Source of the DNA: Paenibacillus sp. FJAT-29882
GTDB lineage: Bacteria > Bacillota > Bacilli > Bacillales > DSM-1321
DNA: 64,000 nt
Assembly (NCBI RefSeq): GCF_001510645.1
Contig: NZ_LMVB01000005.1
Span: 1 to 64,000 of the forward strand
Direction of reading: 5' to 3'
Numbering within the stretch: the first letter of the stretch is position 1; every line of letters begins with the position of its first letter. Below are positions 1-9,213 of the stretch, piece after piece. Below the pieces are notes generated by a model. That model was not told where the DNA came from. It saw only the letters and a program-made list of their open reading frames with translations, and did no database searches. Made by a program: the position numbers and the translations under genes.

Positions 1-80
1 GCTCCCTATCATTCGCTCGACTTGCATGTATTAGGCACGCCGCCAGCGTTCGTCCTGAGCCAGGATCAAACTCTCCAAAA
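1..80 (-). rRNA. 16S ribosomal RNA, 5' end (partial)
   Basis: The reverse complement reads GAGAGTTTGATCCTGGCTC followed by the conserved first helix region and the GCAAGTCGAGCG stretch that opens bacterial 16S genes. Only about the first 80 nt lie in the window; the gene runs off the left edge. The mature 5' end is placed by similarity to Bacillus 16S and could be a few bases off. Upstream (81-175) is a Bacillus-type rrn leader containing TTCTTTGAAAACTAAA, the sequence usually found before 16S and in rrn spacers. Confidence 0.95.
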
Positions 81-188
81 AGTGTTTGACTTGCTCATTG
101 TTTTTATAGTGTGTACTCACTTAATTAAAACGTTGACGTTTCTGCTTTGTTTAGTTTTCAAAGAACTATTTGTTTAAGACAGGATATC

Positions 189-218
189 AATATATCATCT
201 CATCTTCCATTTTGTCAA
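189..218 (-). promoter_or_regulatory. rrn promoter, proximal (P2-like)
   Basis: On the minus strand TTGACA (213-218) and TATATT (189-194) are separated by 18 bp, a near-consensus sigma-A promoter about 110 bp before the 16S start. Bacillus rrn operons commonly have two tandem promoters, and a second lies at 354-382. Confidence 0.7.
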
Positions 219-353
219 TTACTTTTATAAAATACTTTTACCTCGATAACCGAAAACAAAATAATTTAAAATCCATACCCGTTTCGTTATCTTCTGTAAT
301 ATTTCACAAAATGAAAGTGTCTAATTTGCTAGAACTCCTTAGCAACAAATTAA

Positions 354-382
354 ATATTACTATTTCACAATACAGAAGTCAA
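354..382 (-). promoter_or_regulatory. rrn promoter, distal (P1-like)
   Basis: On the minus strand TTGACT (377-382) and TAATAT (354-359) are separated by exactly 17 bp. It points at the 16S gene and lies about 160 bp upstream of the P2-like promoter. Apart from these promoters and the leader I see nothing else in 81-410. Confidence 0.65.
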
Positions 383-412
383 CAACTATTTCAAAAAGAT
401 TATAAATGAATG

Positions 413-453
413 AAAAAAAATCTGCGGTGCTTTAATTACTCCACAGATTTTTC
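413..453 (-). terminator. Rho-independent terminator of topB
   Basis: On the minus strand an 11-bp stem (AAAATCTGTGG pairing with CCGCAGATTTT, one G-U pair) is followed by a T run. It lies directly after the topB stop codon and separates topB from the rrn promoters. Confidence 0.8.
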
Positions 454-460
454 CATTCAT

Positions 461-2656
461 TCATTTATCAAACTTCAACTTAGCTAATGCGTCAGCAAGT
501 GCAGTATTAATAGGTTCTTCTTTTTTATCCTGGTGTTTAAGATACTTCGAAACATCTTGTTTGGTAGCTTTTTGATTGTTATTTTTCCCTTTTCTCTTAG
601 TAAAAGAAGATAGTTTTTCATGATATCCACATTTGCAGACGAAGGTTTGCGCTTCTCCTTGACCACGCATTTCCATTTTCTTATGACATTGTGGACATCT
701 AGCGTTTGTGGCACGAGATACACCTTTTCGATAGCCGCATTCACGGTCCTGACAAACAAGCATTTTGCCTTTTTTCCCATTCACTTCTAATAAAAGCTTG
801 CCACAATCTGGACATTTACTTCCTGTGATATTATCATGCTTAAATCTCTTATCACTGTTTTTGATTTCTCGGACAATATTTTTTGCATATTCTCTCATCT
901 CACCAATAAAGGCTTGCTTCGGCAATTTCCCTTTGGCAATGGCTGTCAGCTTTTGCTCCCATTGCGCGGTCAATGCAGGGGAACGTAGCTCTTGTGGGGC
1001 CAAATCTAGCAGTTGCTTGCCCTTTGATGTAACATGAAGTCCTTTTCCTTTTTTCTCTATTAAAAAAGAATTAAACAGTTTCTCTATAATATCAGCTCTT
1101 GTAGCAACGGTCCCGATTCCACCTGTTTCCCCTATTGTCTTAATCAGTTCTTTGCTTTCCCCTGACATAAAACGTGCTGGATTTTCCATTGCTGAAAGCA
1201 GTGTAGCTTCATTAAATGGTTCAGGCGGTTTTGTTTCTCCCTGTGTTTCTTTAATAGATGAAATAGAAAGGATATCTCCCTTATTTATGGCTGGCAGTAA
1301 TTGTTCAGCAAGACCATCGCCTGCTTCCTCATCTTCAAAATGAGAATCATATACATCTTTCCACCCCGACTTCAAGACCACTTTTCCTTTGGCCGCAAAG
1401 CTTTCCCCGCCAATATTAACTTTGATCGTTGTTTGCTCATATTCAAATGGCGGCATCAGAACCGCTAGAAACCTTTTGACAACTAAATCATAAATTTTTG
1501 ATTCCTTATCACTTAGCTTCCCCGGAAGCGGTGTTTGCTCGGTCGGAATGATGGCGTGGTGATCGGAAACTTTACTATCATCCACAAAGGATTTATTAGC
1601 TTTAATCGGACTACGCAGAATTTTAGCCGCAAATGGAGCGTAAGGTTTAATACTAACTGCTTGAAGCCGTTCCTTTAGTGTATCTACTAAATCTGATGAT
1701 AAAAAGCGTGAATCTGTTCTTGGGTAGGTTAAGACCTTATGACTTTCGTACAATCTTTGCATGATCGATAATGTCTCTTTTGCTGAATAACCAAACTTTT
1801 TATTCGCGTCTCTTTGCAGTTCTGTCAAATCATATAACTGTGGAGCAAATGATTTTTTATGTGTTTTTTGTACATCCACCACTTCTGCTTTTTTATTTTT
1901 CACAGCAGTAAGTACATGCTCTACCTTTGCTTTATCAAAGGTTCGGATATCATTTGTCTTGCTGTCCTGCCAGACAAGACGGAGCTTAGGTTCAGTTGTT
2001 GCAGTCACACCATAAAATGGTTTTGGCTGAAACCTTTTAATTTCTTCTTCGCGTGTACCGATCATCGCCACTGTCGGCGTCTGCACCCTCCCACATGATA
2101 ATTGGGCATTATGCTTTGTCGTTAATGCACGTGTCGCATTCATGCCGACAATCCAATCCGCCTCCGCGCGTGCAACGGCTGAAGCATATAGATTTTCATA
2201 TTCCTTCCCATCACGCAGCTTGTTAAAGCCATCTTTAATCGCTTTATCTGTTACAGATGAGATCCAAAGACGCTTCACAGGCTTTTTTACATTTGCCTTT
2301 TCTAGAATCCAACGAGCAACGAGCTCCCCCTCACGACCAGCATCGGTTGCGATCACAACATTCTTAACATCAGGACGGTTCAGCTGGGTTTTGACAGCTT
2401 GAAACTGTTTGCCTGACTGCTTAATCACGACCAACTTTAATGCAGGCGGCAACATTGGCAAATCTTCAAGCTTCCATGCCTTATATTTTTCATCATAGGC
2501 CTCAGGGTCTGCATGGGTCACTAAATGTCCGAGTGCCCATGTTACAATATATTGATCACCCTCAAAAAAGCCATTCCCTTTTTTGTGCGCATTCAAGACC
2601 TTTGCTATATCTCTTCCGACTGATGGCTTCTCAGCCAACACGACAGTTTTACTCAT
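461..2656 (-). CDS. topB: DNA topoisomerase III
   Basis: Type IA topoisomerase that relaxes negative supercoils and resolves recombination and replication intermediates by single-strand passage. The N-terminal Toprim domain shows VLAEKPSVGRDIA (from residue 7) and the acidic motif TDAGREGELVAR (about 104-115). The nucleophile tyrosine lies in LTYPRTDSRFL at residue 311, as expected for the TopB family. Two C-terminal zinc-ribbon-like modules (CPDC...CGYRK and CPQC...CGYHE) follow. Length is 731 residues, normal for Bacillus TopB. A GTG nine bases upstream is possible, but the ATG at 2656 has the better spaced AAGGG site. The gene is monocistronic: a terminator follows, and the ABC-F gene is divergent. 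Confidence 0.96.
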   Translation of the reverse strand: MSKTVVLAEKPSVGRDIAKVLNAHKKGNGFFEGDQYIVTWALGHLVTHADPEAYDEKYKAWKLEDLPMLPPALKLVVIKQSGKQFQAVKTQLNRPDVKNVVIATDAGREGELVARWILEKANVKKPVKRLWISSVTDKAIKDGFNKLRDGKEYENLYASAVARAEADWIVGMNATRALTTKHNAQLSCGRVQTPTVAMIGTREEEIKRFQPKPFYGVTATTEPKLRLVWQDSKTNDIRTFDKAKVEHVLTAVKNKKAEVVDVQKTHKKSFAPQLYDLTELQRDANKKFGYSAKETLSIMQRLYESHKVLTYPRTDSRFLSSDLVDTLKERLQAVSIKPYAPFAAKILRSPIKANKSFVDDSKVSDHHAIIPTEQTPLPGKLSDKESKIYDLVVKRFLAVLMPPFEYEQTTIKVNIGGESFAAKGKVVLKSGWKDVYDSHFEDEEAGDGLAEQLLPAINKGDILSISSIKETQGETKPPEPFNEATLLSAMENPARFMSGESKELIKTIGETGGIGTVATRADIIEKLFNSFLIEKKGKGLHVTSKGKQLLDLAPQELRSPALTAQWEQKLTAIAKGKLPKQAFIGEMREYAKNIVREIKNSDKRFKHDNITGSKCPDCGKLLLEVNGKKGKMLVCQDRECGYRKGVSRATNARCPQCHKKMEMRGQGEAQTFVCKCGYHEKLSSFTKRKGKNNNQKATKQDVSKYLKHQDKKEEPINTALADALAKLKFDK

Positions 2657-2925
2657 AAAAAACACCCTTTCAAAATTCCATAATAAGAAAACGTAAAACT
2701 TGTTAGAAATCTATACACTTTCTTATTTTTCCTTAAAAAGCTTTACGTTTATTATCTCACAAAATGGCTTGAAGGGCGAAACATCGATTTCCTGGGAAAT
2801 TTGTCGATAAATCCTTCACTACGAATTCCCATTCAATTCTTCTTGGTGAAGCATAGCAATCTATCAAGGATTTTAGTATGATAAAAAATAGAGTTTTTTA
2901 CTTTTCATTGGAGGTTCCAAAAGAA

Positions 2926-4488
2926 ATGAGTTTACTTTCTATAGATAAATTAGGCCATTCATTCGGTGATCGTACACTATTCAAAGACGTATCATTCCGC
3001 TTGATGGCTGGTGAACATGTTGGGTTAGTCGGTGCAAACGGCGTTGGAAAATCGACTATGATGAACGTCATCACAGGACAGTTGATTCATGATACTGGAC
3101 GCGTGGAATGGACACCTGGTACCGAATACGGATATTTAGATCAGCATACCGTCCTTACAAAAGGAAGAACAATGCGTGATGTGTTGCGTGATGCTTACCT
3201 TCCTTTATTCGAACAGGAAAAGTTATTGAATGAAGTAACGGAAAAAATGGGGACTGCCACTCCAGAGGAATTGGAAGATCTACTCGAGCAAATGGGGAAG
3301 ATTCAAGATAAGCTAGAAGCTGGCGGTTTTTATAATTTAGATATTAAGATTGAAGAAGCTGCCCGTGGCCTTGGTTTGGATGCCATCGGTCTCGATCGTG
3401 ACGTCGCTTCCTTGAGTGGTGGCCAGCGAACAAAAGTATTATTAGCTAAGCTCTTGCTTGAACAACCTGAGGTCCTTTTACTCGATGAGCCTACCAACTA
3501 CCTAGATGTGGAGCATATTCGCTGGTTAAGCAGTTACTTGAAAGAATATCCACATGCTTTTCTTTTAATTTCCCATGATACTGAATTTATGAACGGGGTA
3601 GTGGATATAATTTTCCATCTTGAATTTTCTAAGCTAACTCGATATACAGCTACTTATGAAAAATTCCTTGAACTTGCGGAGATTAATAAAAATCAACATA
3701 TCAACGCCTATGAAAAACAAAAGGATTTCATTAAAAAGCAAGAAGACTTTATTGCCAAAAACAAAGCTCGTTACTCGACATCTGGCCGTGCGAAAAGTCG
3801 CCAAAAGCAACTTGAACGAATCGAACGAATTGACCGTCCTGAAACAGCTATGAAACCAACCTTTGACTTCAAGGAATCACGCGGTAGCGGTCGTTACGTC
3901 TTCGAAGGCGAGAATCTTGAAATCGGCTATGACCACCCACTACTTCCGAAACTAACCATGACGATTGAACGCAGCGAAAAAATTGCAGTTGTCGGCATGA
4001 ACGGGGTTGGAAAATCAACATTATTAAAAACCATTCTCGGGAAAATTGAACCGCTTAGTGGAAAACGGATCCTCGGAGACTTCCTTTTCCCTTCTTATTT
4101 CGAGCAAGAAGTGAAAGCCGGGGACACAACGCCGATTGATGAAATTTGGAATGCTTTCCCTGGCTTAGAACAAGCACAGGTTCGCGGCATTCTTGCACGC
4201 GTTGGTTTGAAAAATGAGCACATCACACGCCCAATGAATCAGCTAAGTGGTGGAGAGCAATCAAAGGTACGTATTTGTAAATTAATGATGAACGAAAGCA
4301 ATTGGCTTATTTTTGACGAGCCGACAAATCACCTAGATGTTGTAGCTAAAGAAGAATTGAAACGTGCGATGCAAGCATATAAAGGGACTATCGTCCTTGT
4401 CTGCCATGAACCTGATTTTTATGAAGATTGGGTGACAAAAGTTTGGAATGTAGAAGACTGGGTAGATAAAAACGAAGCACAGGCTTAA
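2926..4488 (+). CDS. ABC-F family ATPase (ribosome-associated type)
   Basis: Cytosolic protein with two ABC ATPase domains and no membrane segments, the mark of the ABC-F family, whose members act on the ribosome in translation or antibiotic protection. The first Walker A is GANGVGKST (about 36-44), with signature LSGGQRTKV and Walker B LLLLDEPTNYLD. The second half has GMNGVGKST, LSGGEQSKV and LIFDEPTNHLD. Between them is a charged helical linker rich in K, Q and E (about 230-310). An upstream in-frame ATG at 2878 exists, but the ATG at 2926 follows GGAGG at 2910 and gives a protein beginning MSLLSID. It has 520 residues, close to the size I recall for B. subtilis YfmM, but I do not assign a name firmly. 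It ends at repeat A1. Confidence 0.9.
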   Translation: MSLLSIDKLGHSFGDRTLFKDVSFRLMAGEHVGLVGANGVGKSTMMNVITGQLIHDTGRVEWTPGTEYGYLDQHTVLTKGRTMRDVLRDAYLPLFEQEKLLNEVTEKMGTATPEELEDLLEQMGKIQDKLEAGGFYNLDIKIEEAARGLGLDAIGLDRDVASLSGGQRTKVLLAKLLLEQPEVLLLDEPTNYLDVEHIRWLSSYLKEYPHAFLLISHDTEFMNGVVDIIFHLEFSKLTRYTATYEKFLELAEINKNQHINAYEKQKDFIKKQEDFIAKNKARYSTSGRAKSRQKQLERIERIDRPETAMKPTFDFKESRGSGRYVFEGENLEIGYDHPLLPKLTMTIERSEKIAVVGMNGVGKSTLLKTILGKIEPLSGKRILGDFLFPSYFEQEVKAGDTTPIDEIWNAFPGLEQAQVRGILARVGLKNEHITRPMNQLSGGEQSKVRICKLMMNESNWLIFDEPTNHLDVVAKEELKRAMQAYKGTIVLVCHEPDFYEDWVTKVWNVEDWVDKNEAQA

Positions 4489-4504
4489 TGTTTATAAAAA
4501 AAGT

Positions 4505-4595
4505 AAAGGGTCAGACCCCGCAACAACTAAACCCAGTACAAGATAAGTGTATGATACACTACATACTGATTTAGAGTGCGAGGTCAGACCCTTAT
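4505..4595. repeat. Dispersed palindromic repeat A1
   Basis: Begins AAAGGGTCAGACCCCGC and ends GAGGTCAGACCCTTA. Inside, CTAAACCCAGTA faces ATACTGATTTAG, with AGTGT/ACACT around the centre. Nearly identical to the copy at 63339-63423. It lies between the convergent ends of the ABC-F and ATP-grasp genes and could act as a two-way terminator. Confidence 0.85.
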
Positions 4596-4665
4596 GAAAC
4601 ACCCTCGTTTTTTCAACTTAACAAAAGGGGCTCCTCCTAATTTTAAGGAGGAGCCTGCATTACTA

Positions 4666-5613
4666 CTATCTAACAGCCTCTGTTGTTTTCAATTGTGCCC
4701 CTAAAAACTTCGCCAATTCAAGCATGCCATACTTTCCAGCTGCCTTCTCAGCGTCTGAATTATAATTAGTATTCGTATTCACATCGTATGTGAATATCTC
4801 ACCTTTTTCATTGCGAATAAATTCGATGCCAGCAACGGTAATTTGATTTGCCTTTAAAAATTGTTCATATTTTTCAATGATTGACTCTTCAATACCTTCT
4901 ACAATTTGGAATTTTGGCTTTTCTTCGACTTCTTCCCCCACCGGGCAGAATAGATCACCGATTTGACAAGCATCAGCTGGACAAAGTTCAAATCCTTCTG
5001 AAGTATCCACTTGAACCGCATAGACAAATTTCCCACCAACAAACTCACAACGCGTGATAAATGGTTCTGGAGCTTTAATATACTCTTGAATCAAAGTAAT
5101 ACCATCTATGGGTTCTTCGAATGCCGCTCCATCCAAATATTGTTTTAATCCGTCTATAGAATGGAATAATTGAACACCAAGCCCTTTTCCCGCCCGGTTA
5201 TGCTTAGTAATAAACGAAGCTGTACCGATCTTTTCAGCTGCAGCAAGAATGTTATCTCTACCAATTGCCGCAATCGTTTTCGGTACCCTAATCCCTTGTT
5301 TTCTTAAAGCGGTATACTGATTAATCTTGCTTAACTCTAAACGTAATGCACGCGTGCCGTTAAATACAGTGCGATCATGTTCTTCTAGCCATGATAAGGC
5401 ACCTTCCGTTAATTCTGGAGCATAACGATGACCTCTCGTATGAGAAGAAGCACTCATCCGGCTATAAAATACTCCTTCCGGCGGAGCTTCCGTCAAATCG
5501 ACGATCCCTTCGTCAAGATGCCACTCCTCATATGGCAATTGAAGTTCCTCTAACCGTTTCGTTAGATGGGCGGTCCACTCGCTATTTTCATGAATAACGT
5601 AAATTTTACTCAT
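4666..5613 (-). CDS. ATP-grasp ligase, RimK/glutathione-synthase-like
   Basis: A 315-residue protein with the layout of an ATP-grasp ligase. The central nucleotide-binding region reads FITKHNRAGKGLGVQLF, followed by LIQEYIKAPEPFITRCEFVGG. The C-terminal metal and nucleotide site is VAGIEFIRNEKGEIFTYDVNTNTNYN. Enzymes of this fold join a carboxylate to an amine or thiol with ATP. The substrate cannot be read from the sequence. The ATG at 5613 follows an excellent TAGGAGG; a start 21 bases earlier lacks one. It is the second gene of an S-box controlled operon, 29 bases after the flavin monooxygenase stop, which suggests a role in sulfur-compound use or protection. A function in making a small thiol or peptide conjugate is inference only. 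Confidence 0.75.
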   Translation of the reverse strand: MSKIYVIHENSEWTAHLTKRLEELQLPYEEWHLDEGIVDLTEAPPEGVFYSRMSASSHTRGHRYAPELTEGALSWLEEHDRTVFNGTRALRLELSKINQYTALRKQGIRVPKTIAAIGRDNILAAAEKIGTASFITKHNRAGKGLGVQLFHSIDGLKQYLDGAAFEEPIDGITLIQEYIKAPEPFITRCEFVGGKFVYAVQVDTSEGFELCPADACQIGDLFCPVGEEVEEKPKFQIVEGIEESIIEKYEQFLKANQITVAGIEFIRNEKGEIFTYDVNTNTNYNSDAEKAAGKYGMLELAKFLGAQLKTTEAVR

Positions 5614-5642
5614 TTTATTGCCTCCTAAGTTCATCTTTGTCT

Positions 5643-6692
5643 TTATACTTGAATTCTTGTACGTTTTTCTTCAACGAGCGGCATTACTTGTTTAGCAAAT
5701 CGCTCCATCTCTTCAAGCTGAGGAGAAAATTGCAGCAATAACAAATCAACGCCCGCTTCTTCAAATGCAAGAATTTGGTCAGCAATTTGGTCGGGGGTTC
5801 CAATTAGATTCGGACGCAGCCCACGATTTGAAACAGAGTAGTCGAATAACTTGACCTGTTGCTCAAGCTGTGACTTGCTTATAAAGTCATTATATCCAGC
5901 ATAGGCACTCGATTCTTTCACATCCGTAATTCGCGCTAGTTCTTCCTGGGCTTGTTCTTCTGTATCTCGGCATACGACGTAAGCAGCCATTCCGAAGCTT
6001 GAAAATGGTGATTTCCCTGCCGCTTCTCTTTGCTGCTTCATTCCTTGAATTTTCACAGCAACTTCCTCAACTGTGCCACCATGCATGACATATGCATCAC
6101 ACTGATTGACAATTGTCTCTTTGCCACGCGGACTTTCTCCACCCGCATAAAGAATTGGATTCGGGCGCTGTACAGGCTTCGGATGCAAATGAGTATTGGC
6201 AATCGAATAATACTTCCCATCATATGAAAATGTATCTTCTGTCCATAAACCTTTAAGCACCTCAAGGAATTCCTCTGTTCGCTCATAGCGTTCATCATGG
6301 GCTGTAAAAGCTCCGCCATACTGACGAGCCTCTTCCTCCCACCACGCAGAGACAACATTCAATGTAAATCGGCCGTTTGAGATTTGATCAATATTCGCCG
6401 CCATTTTTGCCGTTACCGCCGGATTATGAAAACCAGGTCGGACAGCTGTCATAATTTCAATCTTATCCGTCACAGCTGCAAGGGCAGCTGCCGTTGACCA
6501 AGCTTCAAGTGAATCACTCTCAGGACCTTTAATATCATTTAAATTAAGTTCAGCGACGAGGGTTGTATCATAGCCCCACTTTTCTGCAGCTTGTGTTACC
6601 TTTTTCGCATACTCAAAAGTTGGGGGCATTTTCTCATCTTCTACATTCCGTAACCATCCGCCGAATATCGGCAACCAATAACCATATCTCAT
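5643..6692 (-). CDS. sfnG: FMNH2-dependent monooxygenase, dimethylsulfone monooxygenase (SfnG)-like
   Basis: Luciferase-like (LLM class) flavin-dependent monooxygenase of 349 residues. The stretch WGYDTTLVAELNLNDIKG, then DSLEAWSTAAALAAVT, and NVVSAWWEEEARQYGG follow the pattern I know for SfnG, which oxidises dimethylsulfone to methanesulfinate. The related alkanesulfonate monooxygenase SsuD is the main alternative. An S-box riboswitch sits directly upstream, so expression should rise when S-adenosylmethionine is low, fitting a sulfur-scavenging role. The start ATG follows GAGGAGA. A flavin reductase to supply FMNH2 is not seen in the window and would have to come from elsewhere. The ATP-grasp gene follows in the same transcript. 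Confidence 0.85.
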   Translation of the reverse strand: MRYGYWLPIFGGWLRNVEDEKMPPTFEYAKKVTQAAEKWGYDTTLVAELNLNDIKGPESDSLEAWSTAAALAAVTDKIEIMTAVRPGFHNPAVTAKMAANIDQISNGRFTLNVVSAWWEEEARQYGGAFTAHDERYERTEEFLEVLKGLWTEDTFSYDGKYYSIANTHLHPKPVQRPNPILYAGGESPRGKETIVNQCDAYVMHGGTVEEVAVKIQGMKQQREAAGKSPFSSFGMAAYVVCRDTEEQAQEELARITDVKESSAYAGYNDFISKSQLEQQVKLFDYSVSNRGLRPNLIGTPDQIADQILAFEEAGVDLLLLQFSPQLEEMERFAKQVMPLVEEKRTRIQV

Positions 6693-6741
6693 TTCCCTAT
6701 CTCCTCTATGATTAAATTATTGGCTCCTTCTTCGATAAGAC

Positions 6742-6889
6742 AAAAAAACTTCTCCGATAAGAAGAAGTTTGCGATTGCATTCCACCTTATCTGCCAGAGC
6801 CATTACTCCGCTGGAATTAGCACCGTACTGACAATTGTCAACGGTTGCCGGGCTTCAAAGGGCCAGTCCCTCCACCTCTCTCGATAAGA
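6742..6889 (-). promoter_or_regulatory. S-box (SAM-I) riboswitch with terminator
   Basis: On the minus strand the aptamer (6784-6889) contains the classic S-box blocks: CTTATCGAGAGAGGTGGAGG, TGAAGCCCGGCAACC, GGTGCTAATTCC, and TGGCAGATAAGG closing helix P1. It is followed by an intrinsic terminator (6742-6771) with stem AACTTCT/AGAAGTT and a T run. In this class SAM binding favours termination. The target is the sfnG-like gene starting at 6692. Confidence 0.95.
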
Positions 6890-6995
6890 ACATATTAAAT
6901 TATAGTAATAATTAGAATAATCTTATATTATACCTTTGGTATTCGTCAAGACATATGTTTGCACAAATCAGAAAAATGCAATATCATTTATAAAA

Positions 6996-7041
6996 AAGAG
7001 GATATTCAAAAAAGGGCCTGACCCTTTTTGAATATCCTCTC
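6996..7041. repeat. Perfect hairpin with GGGCCTGACCC core (reduced repeat form)
   Basis: A stem of about 18 bp (GAGGATATTC... with ...GAATATCCTC) closes on the core GGGCCTGACCC. The core matches the ends of the large dispersed repeats but the roughly 80-bp interior is missing. It could end transcription from either side, but a terminator for the methyltransferase gene also lies nearer at 7138-7200. Confidence 0.7.
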
Positions 7042-7137
7042 GCCGTTCTTTCTAGTATCCTTTAAAGGGCATATCGACTACGATTCGCCACTTCCTACGT
7101 CGGAAGTCAAATTTACCCATACATTGTAAGTTAAACA

Positions 7138-7200
7138 AAAGACCTTCCTATCCGCTGACTTGACTATACAACTTGCACAGAATAGATTGCTCAAGGTCTT
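7138..7200 (-). terminator. Possible terminator after the methyltransferase gene
   Basis: On the minus strand AAGACCTT just after the stop codon pairs with AAGGTCTT about 50 bases on, which is followed by TTGTTT. The loop is long, so this is weaker than the other terminators here. Confidence 0.4.
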
Positions 7201-7208
7201 AATATTCT

Positions 7209-8396
7209 TTATCCTTTTTCCGCTACAAGCGTATACGTTTTCGGTAATCCAATATCATGCATCTTATGATTCGGCTCTTCTTCAAGTACTTTGATAACGA
7301 GCCCTGATTTACCAACTGCAGTGACAAGCTCTCCTATTGTCCACTTCCGCTGTACTACTTGTAATAGTTTTTCTTGTTCACCATCTGGCATATGCTTGGA
7401 AAATGCTACATTATTTGATTCAATCGCGGGGTCAAAATAATTCCCCATTACTTTATGCTTTTTTCCAGATGAAGTAATTAGTTTAGTAGATATCGGGTGA
7501 AACTCATGTAAAATAAAGCGGCCGCCCGGCTTTAGGATTGCTTGAACAATCTCCATTAACGGTGCTAAATCAATTAGATAATGCAAAACGCCAAGCTCCA
7601 TCAAAACTAGATCATGATTATTATTAGCATGGTCCCCAGTTATCGACAGGACATCCGATATAATATAATCCACTGAAACTTGTGCTGCTTCGGCCAATTC
7701 CTTAGCAAATTCTGCATTTTCCCGCGAAAAGTCTACAACCTTAACCTCAGCCCCAAGAGCAGCCATTGCTACAGCCTTCACTCCATTAGAACCCATCAGA
7801 TGCATCACTTTCTTCTTTTGCAAGTCCCCCATATACTGGTAAAAAGGTTGCAGACGCCATTTCGGATTATAGAGGATTTTCGATGCAAGCTGCCCAGGCT
7901 CTCCGTAGCGATTCACTAAGGCAACATAATTATTCTGATTCCACGCAGCTTCATTTCCTTCGGTAAAACCTCGCTGAATCCCCGCTAAATGGGCATGAAT
8001 AGGTCCACTGAACACCGCCATCTCTTCATCATAAAAATAACTATAGAGAGATTGGCACCAAAGTTCTACTTCTTCGGTGACTATTGAAATCCGATATGGG
8101 TCGGTTTTTATCGTCGTATTATAATTGCAAACCACAGTAACTAACTGCTCTCCCACACTAAATTGAAATGACGCGCTCTCAGTCGTCTTTGTAGGATGAG
8201 ATGGCGAAAAGCCCTTAAATAACTGATGTGCCTCATTAAATAAATCCCACTGTACATCAACCGTTATTTCAAATGGTTCTTGTACTGAGACACCTTGAAT
8301 TAGCAGGGCCGCAGCATAAGTAAATTGATACGGGATACTCTCCCCTTCTAATAAACGACCTACCTCTATTGCAATTTGTACGTTTGATGATTTCAT
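7209..8396 (-). CDS. Class I SAM-dependent methyltransferase with extra N-terminal domain
   Basis: About 395 residues. The C-terminal half is a Rossmann methyltransferase: KVMHLMGSNGVKAVAMAALGAEVKVVDFS is the SAM-binding glycine loop and acidic strand end, followed by DLVLMELGVLHYL and LKPGGRFILHEFHP. The N-terminal 170 residues (beginning MKSSNVQIAIEVGRLL) form a separate alpha/beta domain that I do not recognise. The substrate is unknown. An in-frame start lies 57 bases upstream; the ATG at 8396 is preferred because of the adjacent GGAGGG, although the spacing is short. It stands alone between hairpins and the lia operon; I see nothing in 8454-8580. Confidence 0.8.
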   Translation of the reverse strand: MKSSNVQIAIEVGRLLEGESIPYQFTYAAALLIQGVSVQEPFEITVDVQWDLFNEAHQLFKGFSPSHPTKTTESASFQFSVGEQLVTVVCNYNTTIKTDPYRISIVTEEVELWCQSLYSYFYDEEMAVFSGPIHAHLAGIQRGFTEGNEAAWNQNNYVALVNRYGEPGQLASKILYNPKWRLQPFYQYMGDLQKKKVMHLMGSNGVKAVAMAALGAEVKVVDFSRENAEFAKELAEAAQVSVDYIISDVLSITGDHANNNHDLVLMELGVLHYLIDLAPLMEIVQAILKPGGRFILHEFHPISTKLITSSGKKHKVMGNYFDPAIESNNVAFSKHMPDGEQEKLLQVVQRKWTIGELVTAVGKSGLVIKVLEEEPNHKMHDIGLPKTYTLVAEKG

Positions 8397-8580
8397 AAAC
8401 CCTCCACATTTGCATTTTCTTGTTTTACATCTAGGATAAAGACCTAGCTGCACTTACTTAAAAAAGTGTACAAAAAGCCCGCTATATAGCACTGGTCGTA
8501 CTATCTAATTGGAGTTGAGTTTACTTTTTTAACGAAGAGTTCTTCATACTGGTAGCAAGCCAATGAACGCCCTTCACTTC

Positions 8581-9213
8581 TCACTCCACCAAAGAATGTT
8601 TAAAGGCGTAAATAACCGCCTGTGTACGATCTTGAACATCAAGCTTACTTAAAATGCTGCTCACATGCACTTTGGCTGTTTTTAAAGCAATAAACAGCTC
8701 ATTTGCAATCTCCTGATTTGTTTTTCCCTGAGCCATTAGTAGTAATATTTCCATTTCCCGATTGGTCAATGATTCATGAGCAGCTGTTTCTGGTTTCTTC
8801 CTCATCTTCGCCATCATTTTACCGGTAACTTCTGGCTCAAGAACGATTTGACCATGAAATGTAGAACGCACAGCGTTGGCAATTTCACTCGCTTTTGAGG
8901 TTTTTAGCATATAGCTTGTCGCTCCTGCTTCTAAAGCAGGATATACTTTTTCATCATCCAAAAAGCTCGTCACGATAATAATTTTCGCCTCTGGCCATTG
9001 TTCAATAATTAATCTGGTTGCTTCAATTCCGTCCATTTCCTTCATAACCAAGTCCATCAAGATAATATCAGGTCGCAATTCAAGCGCCATTTTCACACCT
9101 GTTGCTCCATCATCCGCTTCGCCAATCACTTGAATATCTGTCTGTGCCGATAAATAAGCTGAAACGCCAATTCGAACCATTTCATGATCATCGACAAAAA
9201 TAACATTAATCAT
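8581..9213 (-). CDS. liaR: Response regulator LiaR
   Basis: NarL/FixJ-type response regulator of 210 residues. The receiver domain shows VDDHEMVRIG and phospho-acceptor Asp54 in IILMDLVMKEMDG. The C-terminal LuxR-type helix-turn-helix shows LTNREMEILLLMAQGKTNQEIA. In Bacillus, LiaR activates liaIH when cell-wall antibiotics disturb the lipid II cycle. Identity as LiaR rests on the gene order, with liaS and liaF upstream, and on the protein itself. Its start ATG overlaps the end of liaS by eight bases and follows GGGAGGTG, which rules out the upstream in-frame start. Confidence 0.93.
   Translation of the reverse strand: MINVIFVDDHEMVRIGVSAYLSAQTDIQVIGEADDGATGVKMALELRPDIILMDLVMKEMDGIEATRLIIEQWPEAKIIIVTSFLDDEKVYPALEAGATSYMLKTSKASEIANAVRSTFHGQIVLEPEVTGKMMAKMRKKPETAAHESLTNREMEILLLMAQGKTNQEIANELFIALKTAKVHVSSILSKLDVQDRTQAVIYAFKHSLVE

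Noticed and set aside
1..80. Whole rrn operon within the window
   Set aside because: Only the 5' end of 16S is present; 23S, 5S and tRNA genes are not in the window.
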